A stretch of 64,000 bases of DNA, from contig NMRB01000426.1 of the NCBI GenBank assembly GCA_002633025.1, positions 252,137 to 316,136 on the forward strand. Direction: 5' to 3'. Each line of letters opens with the position of its first letter. Positions within the stretch are counted from its first letter, which is position 1. The DNA comes from Notospermus geniculatus. Its lineage: Eukaryota > Nemertea > Pilidiophora > Heteronemertea > Lineidae. Under the pieces are notes generated by a model, which ran no database searches, was not told where the DNA came from, and saw only the letters and a program-made list of their open reading frames with translations. Both the position numbers and the translations under genes were made by a program. Of this stretch, positions 10,256-19,900 are shown piece after piece.

Positions 10256-13200
10256 CTGAAAAATAGAGAGCAGAAGTGAGAAGAGCACAACTTCAACATG
10301 TCAGGCAGCATTAGTTTTTCTCCTGCAAGCTGGTTCTCAATGGACAAATTCCCTATTGCTGGTTTCCTTAAGCTGATGCCTTGACTAGTTACACAAATGC
10401 AAATGACTACCTATAGTTTTCTACAGTAAAGTTACCCATTAAGAGCAACCTGCACACAAGCAAACCCTCTCATGTTGAGGAGCACCTTTTTACACTGATT
10501 CCAGAGCAGAAATACATTACTATTACTGGTAGAAATGTACTTCTGTCAAGACGCACTCTGTTACGTAAGTCAAGACTTGGCCAGACAGCAATCACTCAAT
10601 ATCCTGATTCTTATCTTCATGTTTATCATTGGAGGTGAAGTGACAACCTTTGATAGCAATTCATCATCAATTTTCACATATCCTACTTGATACATGCAAT
10701 CCAGACAATATCCTCAATGAACCTATCAGACTCATATATCAGTTTCAGACAAGGACAATAACTGTGTCACATGTTTGTGTCTGGACAAGTATCAGGCAGA
10801 GACCGCATGGTGATAACAGAAATGAAACTGGTGGATGTGTTGAGAAATCATGAAGTTATCAGGCGGGGTTATCATGATACTGACTCATTCAACAGACAGA
10901 CACAAAGGGTGAATTTCTGGGTTTTTCTGATATCAATACTCGGGTTAAATTAATGGGCTGAGGAGTTCATGCTTTGCGTTTCCTGTCCGTTGTGCCATTT
11001 GCTGTGGAATAATATTTTTATCCATGTACCTCTATCATAAGTACGTCAAATGGAGCCGCTGCTTCTACTTCCATGGCAGAGCGTTCTTGGCCCACATGTA
11101 GGCTCTCAGTCTCACTTTTTGGAACAGAGACATGCACTGACCACTGGACTAATACTGGATGTAGCTCAGTAGTTATAAAACAGCAGCTTTTTTCTGAGCA
11201 ATTAATGCTGAATTATGACCACTTCAGGACTGAGAACTTCTGTAAAGCACTTGATCGTCTCACTTTGAACAAGTGTCTTCCCGAATGAATAATTCCAGGA
11301 ACCTCCAACATACCAATCCAATTCTTACTATCAACAGAATGTTATCTACTTTCTGTCCAGACATAACATGTACCGGATTTATCGAGAAGGCCTCTAGTCT
11401 ATCACCAAGCCAATGGAGACCAGCCAATTTCATACGACATCTTTTGGATACTGGTCAAAATAGTTAGACAGCCATGTGATATAAAATCCAATCGTGACCA
11501 GACATTTATCTCCAGACAGGACATTTGACTCATCCATCCCCAGGCAGGAGGACACTGGCTTAATGGTCACTGAGCAGAGGCAGATCCAGGATTTGGGAAA
11601 AGAGGGGGTGCCCTGTGCGAGGAACATTGAAATTTGCGCTGAATTCCAGAATTTTAGTTTTGTTGGCCAAAATGGGAGGCACGCCCCCTCTGGATCCGCG
11701 CCTGCTGAGCAAGGCCCAAAATTTTGGGTCACTATTTGGGCAATAAGTGGATACCTCTAAAGGATGTATGTACCTCGACTCATTTGTTTCTTCTTCCACA
11801 ATGACACCCTCGCTGTCTTGATTAACTTTTAGGAAGACATAACTGTCATAATTGGGGTGAATCACTGCAATATAAATGATGAGAGTCCAAACTTCTTATA
11901 GTGTGACAACCATAATCTGTTTTTTGTTTTTAATGCACTGCTGGAGAGGGAGTCTCTAGCCAGGATGTCAGTGCCAGAAGCCCACATGCCCTGGTACATA
12001 ATCTGCCTATTACATAAATTGCAGGCCTTACAAAATGATTCAACTGCATTGCAAGAAATTAACCATACTTCTGCCTTCTGGTGAGATTCAAAGAAACTAA
12101 ATCATCCAAACAAAATGAATGGCAAGAGGACACTGTGACTTCTCTTGAATGCACTCAGGCAACAGAGCTGCCATCTTTACTCATGCCTAAAAACTACATT
12201 TAGAGGTAGATGATGGTTGATAATGATCATATCAAAAAGACCGGAGTATCGAGATTTATTTCAAAGAATTTTATTTTTAAGAAATAATGCCTTACTTGTT
12301 TGCTTCGGGTCCAGAGACTGCAGGTTCGGTGGTAAATGTCTAAGCACGAGGGATTTGAAATGACCATCAATAGATTGCAAATGTCTGGAATGGAAGAGAA
12401 TAGATCACTTCTCCTAGACATGGTCTACGCTTGGCTTGGAATGATGTATCTGGGAGAATTGCCAGTGAGCACTCCTACCCCAGTCGAGGTGTGATCGTGG
12501 ACTGACTAGGCTCTTTAACGTACGTGCATCGTTGAGGTTGATGTCATGTTGCTGATTTAACGCCGCGTGGGTCCCAGGAGTTGTGATGTCACAGGTTATT
12601 ATGTAGTAAGCTATGGGGGGTGTAATTGTTCCTTGGTGCTTGCTACATATACCGGTAGCTGCTGATTGATACATAGGCCTTTATTTTAGAATGCTCCTCA
12701 ATGTAAAGGAGTTCCTCACGGCTATTGTTCTCAACAAGAAGAATAGCCTTGAGGAACTCCTTTACATTGAGGAGCATTCTGAAATACGGGCCATAGAGTC
12801 TGGTGCAGACTGACTGCCAAGTGAAGATTTTTTACTTTAATGCTGATATACATGTCAGTTTGCATTTTGAGACATCATTATACTGGACTAACCAGGTACC
12901 CACTTATTCAAATACCTCTCCAGGAACTGTAGGCCTAGTGCAGTACTTACTCTTTAGCGTATTGGTATTCTTCTGGTGATAAATGTGGTGGTTCGTCGTC
13001 TCCCCTCTGTGCTTCTGCGTCAAGAATATATGCTGTGTTATTCTCTATCTGAAAGCAAATACATGTAATAGGATTTTCAGTCACTCTTTGGAAATCAACC
13101 AGCCATCTGAAACTGCTGCTGCTACACATGCAATTTATATTAACACAGGTTGACAGAACAAGATAATGTCACCTCCAAGGATCACCTCACAATGACAAGA

Positions 13201-16103
13201 GGATGCAATGTTAACATATTCTCTAATGGAAGAATGGCAACTCGACTGAATTCAATTAGCTTGAGACACAGTTTCTCGGCATTCTCATCTTTACCTTTTT
13301 TAATCTTGCTCTCAAGTAACTACTTAGCATAAACCGTATTCTATGTATCTGAAACAGATGCACACACATGTATTGTGGGATTACGTCAAGGCTTGCCAGT
13401 GCCGTGGCAAAAAGGTGTCCGTGCAAAACAATAATCCTTTGTCACTACCGGTATATCATACTTCGAGCTAGGGTCGCTAAGTAATCATCACTACAATTAC
13501 AGTATATGCAGATCATTCCCATCCATCATGCAATTGCAAGCAAACTGTTAATACAAATACTCCCTATCCTCAACACCAAAGCTTTTTAAAGCAAACATCT
13601 CATGTGGTGAAATATCATGAGACCTCGTCTTGAAGTTGAAAAGGAGGACGATGCTAAATGCACAACCACAAGGCCTCATATGAATTTACTCTACCCACCT
13701 CCATATTATGGATAGTAACTTTAAAATCATTCTTTTTTGCACGCCTTATGTTATCCTCCATGACCCGTATTTGTTCAGCAATACATTCAACTATGTCTGT
13801 CTTTATCTCCAATAATTCTGGTGAGAACTGTTCATTTCTCCAAGCCTGCAAGTTCGAAAAAAAAAATGAAAATCACCTGAAAAAATAATATAACAAGTTT
13901 GTCATTTCTAAAGGACCCATTTCCAACAAAATATGTGAATTTTAATGCGCTTCTCCTACATGTAAATGTCCAAGTCCTTGAACAAATTCCAACGTCAAAA
14001 ATGTGGTATTACTATAGCAGGATCTCGCAAACTTGCTGCAAGGCAGGAAAAGGTTTGCTTAACAAAACTGATTGATTTTCCCAGACACTTGTCTTAGCAG
14101 CAAATGTAAAGAAAGTTCATTTCAACCACTGCATAGTAGAATGGATGGTAGAAATTCTTGATCTGACTGCTGTATTCCTTCAGCAGGCGAATCTGCTGAC
14201 ATCAGACGAATCTACAAGGACTCCAAATAGTCTCCAATCTGACTTCTTTACTAGATCTAGATCATATTCCTCCTTTTCAAGATTTGAAATTGATGAAGGA
14301 ACTGCCAATATGGATGAGTATGTATCTAGTCACGATTGGCACCATGCACTAGACACAAATCCATCCACCCGAGCATGTTCTGCAGTTTGAACACCAATAA
14401 CCCTGAGTGGGACCTCTTTATTCTTGAGAGATGAGCAGCAACTGTTGGACGGAACCTTGGTTTCATGCTCTCATTATACTTGCAGGGTTAGATGTCGCCA
14501 GCGATGAGTGCAGGTCTAGTCATGAATAAGTAGACATGAGATTAGAAGTGCACTCACCGCAGGAAACATCTGAATAAGCGACACGAACAGAAATCAAATG
14601 TTTTCATCCTTGTGTGTGTTGTTTGTGTCCAGTGTCATTGATGAGTACATATCTAGTCATGATAGCACAAAACATGCACCAGACATGAACACATCGATAA
14701 CAAAGTACCTTTTAAAACCATTTGAAGGAGTATCTTGCAGTCGATCATGACATGCTAAATACAGGATAAAGCAGTTGAAATAAAGTACATGTACTAGCAT
14801 AGCAACATTGCATCTCCTCTTGCTATCAGTACCAGAGATAAACTTGCTCCTGATCCTGATCGTGCACACGACAAATGTCACGGGCATGGATAAACCATCA
14901 ACTGCATTCAAGATTGCGAGTAGATCACCATCAACCACTGGGATGAGTGTAGATCTAGTCATGAGGAGAGTGAAGACACAAACTGAACCTACAAACATTT
15001 CAGTGGTGAGGATTATTGACATAATCTGACTATTATCAATACACATTACGTTTGTAGGTGCATCACCTGCCCAAAAATTGTGTTTTCAAGTTCACAAAAC
15101 AGTCCATCAATCTGAAGTTCTGTCCAACATTGTCACACTATCTTTCAAACTGACAGGGCTGAAATCAACCCAGCCAATGGAAAATTGTTTCTTTATTACG
15201 GTAATCAGGAAGACTTAGTAAACGCCTCTTGAATATAAAATGATAAGAAATCGAAATAAGAAGGATCTTCTTTTGGATACCGGTAGGCCTACAAGGAAAA
15301 GAGCAAAAGGTAAGGAAGCGATGTGCAGGTTTCTGTGTATGAGTGGATGAGTGCGTATCTAGTCATGACTTGTAAACAACATGGACTGGACACACAAACA
15401 TCCACATAAACACAACACAAATGGGCAACAAGTTCTTTCCATTCTGGTCAGGGCTTTCGAATCAGACCATTTTTAATTATTTTGCACCCACAGGTTTTCT
15501 TCGAATCACTGAATCACCCTCTTGCAGGGGTCCGTGGGTTCTGAAAAAAATAAATCTGGGTTCTGAACAAAATAAATTGATAAAAATCTGAAAAAAATCA
15601 ATTTAGCTAGGGCCTATTCTAGTATAAAAATCTGAAAAAAATCAATTTAGCTAGGGCCTAGTAGGGGCATAGGCCTAGTACTAGTAGGGCCTAGCCTACC
15701 TAGGAGGGTAGGCTAGGGCCCACACTCCCTGAAAAAAAAGGACAAAATAGGACAAAACATGAATTGTCATAAATAGGCCTATAGGCCTGCCTAATTCTCA
15801 TCTCACCCCTCATGGTCTACTTAGGAGGCCAGGACTAGGCCTTGGCCTTTTCCAACAAAGGTCCACATGCCGAGCACAACCATGCATGCATGGCTAGTAC
15901 ATCATGTACATGTATATAGGCCTATGCATCATGTCAGTACATTACACTGGTGTGTGCACAGCAATGGCATCCGACCATGCTGTGCGCACATTTTGGCAAA
16001 GATTGTGGGCTACCTCTTCCAACTTTTCTAATACTTCTGCTGCAGTCATAGCTTCTCCATCTTCATCGCTATTGCCTTCTAGTTCTTCTAGAAGACCATC
16101 CAT
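10159..16103 (-). CDS. GINS4: GINS complex subunit 4 (SLD5), complete seven-exon gene
   Basis: Spliced minus-strand gene: exons 16103-16014, 13845-13699, 13348-13295, 13048-12951, 12384-12296, 11864-11774 and 10255-10159 join in frame to 221 codons plus TGA (human SLD5 is 223 aa). All introns are GT-AG and phases agree. Known role: SLD5 with PSF1, PSF2 and PSF3 forms GINS, which joins CDC45 and MCM2-7 as the replicative helicase. Seen: an acidic N-terminus with MTAAEVLEKLEEAWRNE, the helical A domain (about 20-140) with the core ELLEIKTDIVECI, RIRFMLSSYLRARL and HLSPEEYQYAKE, RHLPPNLQ at about 146-153, DSYVFLKV, and the small C-terminal B domain ending RYKPIAPLVSSGVVSLI. Every block aligns with vertebrate SLD5. 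The start codon is the Met nearest the acidic N-terminus. It shares a divergent promoter with tankyrase; intron 1 exceeds 2 kb. Confidence 0.95.
11573..11707. repeat. Short TIR element (GGATCC family)
   Basis: Ends GCAGAGGCAGATCCAG and CTGGATCCGCGCCTGC are inverted; flanking TGAGC repeats directly. Same family as the element at 56463-56724 and right-end fragments near 32490. Lies in a GINS4 intron. Confidence 0.65.
11774..11864 (-). CDS. GINS4: GINS4 exon 6
   Basis: Completes Met160, then IHPNYDSYVFLKV to VEEETNES (161-189) and two bases of Arg190. DSYVFL is the conserved start of the SLD5 B domain. Acceptor TTGCAG, donor GTACAT. Confidence 0.95.
12296..12384 (-). CDS. GINS4: GINS4 exon 5
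   Basis: Begins with the last base of Glu130, then HLQSIDGHFK to SLDPKQT, carrying RHLPPNLQ (vertebrate KHMPPNLQ), plus one base. Acceptor ATTCCAG, donor GTAAGG. No Met in frame; identified by homology and phase. Confidence 0.92.
12677..12791. repeat. Foldback MITE with 5-bp direct flanks (CATAG)
   Basis: About 45-bp arms (TTTTAGAATGCTCCTCAATG and complement) around a short loop; CATAG at 12672-12676 and 12792-12796. Inserted in GINS4 intron 4. Confidence 0.85.
12951..13048 (-). CDS. GINS4: GINS4 exon 4
   Basis: Residues 98-129 plus two bases, from IENNTAYILDAEAQ to HLSPEEYQYAK. The LSPEE motif is diagnostic for SLD5. Acceptor CTTTCAG, donor GTAAGT; ends in phase 2. Confidence 0.95.
13295..13348 (-). 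CDS. GINS4: GINS4 exon 3 (short, 54 nt)
   Basis: Residues 80-97, IHRIRFMLSSYLRARLKK, matching the RIRYVLSSYLRCRL helix of vertebrate SLD5. Acceptor GTTTCAG and donor GTAAAG; phase 0 at both ends. Confidence 0.92.
13699..13845 (-). CDS. GINS4: GINS4 exon 2
   Basis: Residues 31-79, AWRNEQFSPELL to TIHNME, the most conserved helical part of SLD5. Acceptor TTGCAG ends at 13846 and donor GTGGGT begins at 13698; both ends phase 0. Confidence 0.95.
14312..15369 (+). repeat. Five dispersed copies of a TCTAGTCATGA motif in GINS4 intron 1
   Basis: GGATGAGT, six variable bases, TCTAGTCATGA occurs at 14312, 14501, 14639, 14941 and 15345, all on the plus strand. Spacing is irregular (189, 138, 302, 404 bp). 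Confidence 0.75.
15580..15722. repeat. Tandem duplication and adjacent CTAG-rich palindrome
   Basis: ATAAAAATCTGAAAAAAATC followed by AATTTAGCTAGGGCCTA occurs twice, 44 bp apart; a 35-bp palindrome built of CCTAGCCTACC follows at 15687-15721. Upstream end of GINS4 intron 1. Confidence 0.8.
16014..16103 (-). CDS. GINS4: GINS4 exon 1 (start codon)
   Basis: Encodes residues 1-30: ATG at 16103, acidic stretch and MTAAEVLEKLEE. Donor GTAGCC follows GAG at 16014; the exon ends in phase 0. The frame stays open upstream but no further in-frame Met was found nearby. Confidence 0.9.
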
Positions 16104-16727
16104 ATTGCTAAACGTTGGAAAGCGAAATCTAGTAACTTTTAAAGAACTTTAAAAGACGGAAAACTTCAGACACTCTTCGACATGTTGTGGAGAAAAACCG
16201 CGCGAATTCGTGCACCAATGGCAGTAAATTGGTTCCTAATGGTAATTGGTCAGAAAAAACGGACGTACCAGACAAAACTTAAACTTACATCAATCGATCA
16301 ACGTTAAAAAACGCAAATCAACCACAGTATTGAATTAACCAGAAATATATGATGATGTCTCATGTCAATACTTTGAAAAAGTGCTTTATAACGAACAATT
16401 CTCACAGAAAAATGCAGTTCTTTTCTGGGACGTCATGAAGACAGTTTCTAAAAAGACGGAAGCGGCCACGTGCGAGCGCGCGGCGCGGCGTATACAGCGT
16501 GTATCAACAAAACAATACAATTTTATGCTTCGTGGTTGGCATGTACAAAAATAAAGGACTTGGCGGGTTACAGACATAACAGTACGTGGTCTGAGATATT
16601 TGGATTACTTTACTAGTGTTGACATTTACTTTGGGGACACACCGTGTAAAGCCTCGATGCTCCATAATCTCGTGCTTTCACGTCCTGATTTTAGCATTCA
16701 CCAGCCAAGCGACGGGGAAAATGTAAC
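16104..16727. promoter_or_regulatory. Divergent promoter between GINS4 and tankyrase
   Basis: The two start codons lie 624 bp apart, head to head. The middle (16461-16495) is markedly CpG-rich with alternating CGCG steps, unlike its AT-rich flanks. Visible motifs: an E-box CACGTG at 16467-16472, an ETS-like CGGAAG at 16457-16462, and a CRE-like GACGTCAT at about 16428-16435. Tankyrase's start ATGGCGGC is itself a YY1-type motif. No TATA box stands out. A shared housekeeping promoter is an inference from position and composition. Confidence 0.6.
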
Positions 16728-16914
16728 ATGGCGGCGAGTCGTCGAACCTTGGTTCACAATGACATTTCACAGTCCCATTCTGATCCTGGGAGGGAGTTAT
16801 TTGAGGCCTGTCGGAATGGAGACTTGAATAAAGTAAAGAAGCTTGTCACTACACACAACGTGAACGCAAAAGATACAGCGGGAAGGAAGTCATCGCCTCT
16901 GCATTTTGCTGCTG
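16728..16914 (+). CDS. TNKS: Tankyrase exon 1 (start codon)
   Basis: Residues 1-62: short unstructured N-terminus, then [19 protein letters not shown] and [14 protein letters not shown] of the first ankyrin unit. Donor GTAAGA; ends phase 1. Confidence 0.93.
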
Positions 16915-19900
16915 GTAAGACATCAGCTGGTGCAAAATTCAAGTGTTCAGTGCATATAGCCTACTGATATAGGCAGTGCATTTGAAGTGTACATTGAGCC
17001 TAGATTAGAGGCCTACAATAGGCAGGCCAGACCCACTATTTCATGATTTTACAATAGGGCCTACAACAATACATAGGCTTCAGGTACTTTTCCTACTCTC
17101 CATGATTAGTTGTACGTGCGGACCTGTTTCAGTCTCAGATTCAAAATATTCAAGTTGGTTTGGCTGTTCAGTAAATTTTTCTGTTTTGTTCCACCTTTTT
17201 GCATGAAAATTGTATTTCATCTTGCAGGGTTTGGAAGAAAGGATGTTGTTGAACATCTTCTCCAATGTGGTGCTAATGTTCATGCTAGAGATGATGGTGG
17301 ATTAATCCCGCTCCACAACGCCTGCTCGTTTGGACATGCAGAGGTTGTACAGCTCTTGTTGCGTCACGGTGCTGATGCCAATGCTCGCGACAACTGGAAC
17401 TACACACCTCTACATGAAGCAGCTATCAAGGGCAAGATTGATGTGTGCATTGGTAAGACTTGTTGGGCTTTGATGATTACAAATCTGATTTTCAAAATAT
17501 GTCCTTGTGAAAATTGTAAAAAGGGAGCAAGAAAACCTTTAAATATCAGACTATGAAGGTGATTCTTTGTGAGGTTCGATCACGCCAAAGAGTAGGTTGC
17601 ATTGTCAGTTGAAAGAGAGATTGAAGTTATGTAACAGCAGTTTTGTGCTGTCTGTCGTGTCTACATTTTATGTCTTATGTTTTCAGTCCTCCTTCAACAC
17701 GGTGCAGACCCTAACATACGAAACACTGATGGGAAAACAGCATTGGACCTCGCTGAACCATCTGCCAAGGCAGTTCTCACTGGTATGTCCATGTATTTTT
17801 CAATTATCATAGTAAAGTATATCTTCTCACAAGTTTGTTTTCTATGTATTTATCGTGACTTGCTGTTAAAATATCACTGTCTATTTGTTCAGGTGAATAC
17901 AAGAAAGATGAATTATTAGAAGCATCACGAAGTGGTAATGAAGAGAAGATGATGACGCTCCTTACTCCCCTGAATGTCAATTGTCATGCCAGTGATGGAA
18001 GGAAGGTGAGGGAAAAATGACTGACCAATAGTAGAATACTCTCTAATTGTTCAATATTGTGAGAGAGAGAGACATGAGTCAAATTTTGCATCCCTTCTTC
18101 ATTGTTTCTTATCTCTAATGATATAGGTCCAAATTCTTTTCCATGTTTTTTCAATGTGTACAATGTACTTTGCATTATGTGCACTTCACAATTGAAATTT
18201 TTCATTCCTTTACAGTCAACGCCCTTACACCTATCTGCAGGATACAATCGGACCAAAATAGTTCAACTCTTACTTCAACACGGAGCAGATGTGCATGCAA
18301 AGGACAAGGGGTAGGCTCATCATTGCATGCAGTTCACATACAATGCCTGTCAGACTTTGGATGACATCTGTCAGTGTGGTGAAGTCACCTATGATCTGAC
18401 ATTATGCAGTTATCTAAAAAGTGAAAACACAGTACATGTCACTTTTCAATGTTAGTCAGCTCTGCAGCGATGAACTGTTGAACTGTTGAACCAATGGATT
18501 ACACATGAAAAGCTTTGTTGAGCGTAATGTTACATTAATGTGTTTATCATTTCAGGGGTCTGGTACCTCTCCATAACGCTTGCTCCTATGGGCATTTTGA
18601 AGTGACAGAATTGCTTCTCAAGGTGAGATTATCACAATTTCCCCCAATTTAAGTGTTCCTGCCAATCTTACAATCAAAGCTGCAGCATGTACAGAATATC
18701 TCTGTGACAATACTCTTGCTTTTCCAGCATGGGGCAAGTGTAAATGCAATGGACCTGTGGCAGTTCACGCCACTGCATGAAGCCGCATCCAAATCACGTG
18801 TGGAAGTATGTTCACTCCTCCTGGCCCATGGCGCTGACCCAACTCTTGCTAACTGCCATTCTAAAAGTGCTATTGATGTGACACCAACAAGAGAACTCCA
18901 GGAACGACTGCAGTGTAAGTAGGAGAATTTTTCTCTTAAGAAAATCCATTTTCATGGCACCAGGATTGGGACACTCCATCCAAGCAGCTTGGAGTGCCCC
19001 AATCCTTAGGTGCTAAGGTGTCACCATATCATCAGTGGGCTAAACCAAAAGAACAGTGGGGAAGTCATGTTTATTTTGTCTGATTTTAGGGAACCGTGCG
19101 TCATTTTGCATATCTTGCATGAAAACATGTTGCACACGTCCTTATTTCACCCAACTTGCCTGGGATCACATATTGATCATCGATTATATAATATTGCATA
19201 GTAAATGTATACAGGTAATATCCTTGATCTGAATAATGTCATGCTGGTCTGATCTCCTGCATTATGTTATGAACTTGGAGTGCATGATATCAGACTGTTG
19301 TCCATGATTTACATAACATTTGGTGATGCATTTACATAACAACCCAGCATAACTCATATATAATTGTGCTGTGTATCACAGTTAGTTGCAAAGCATTCGT
19401 GAAAAAAAAACTGGAGAGATGGTCAGCTTTTCTGAGTGCTATGATGTGGAGTGCATTAGCTTTCGAGAACAAATGGAATATTGTCCTGATACATTGGGTC
19501 ATAGAAAATCTCGGTATGACTGGTCTAACTATGTCATTCAAGCTCAAAGGTTCCAAGATTTTGGAGCCTTTTGAGCTTGTATAAGTCTTTTGATATGTCG
19601 GTTTTGGAGGGATTGATGCATGATAGAGGGATATTAGAGTGGCAACAGTTAAAAGTTGCAATGACTTGGTGCAGTGGACGACCTGAGGGCGCTGGTCATC
19701 CAGAGACCTTATAGCATTTCTCTTTTCTCCTAGATGAATACAAGGGCCACTGTCTTCTTGAGGGAGCAAGACAAGCTGACCTTGCCCGAGTCAAGAAGCA
19801 TCTTTCGTCAGAAATGGTGAACTTCAAACACCCTCTGAATGGAGATACTCCCCTGGTATGTTTTCGTGTAATTCTTTTCTCTTGTCAAAAGCGTCAAATT

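Noticed and set aside
15904-16152. 82-codon plus-strand frame
   Set aside because: Antisense shadow of GINS4 exon 1 on the minus strand.
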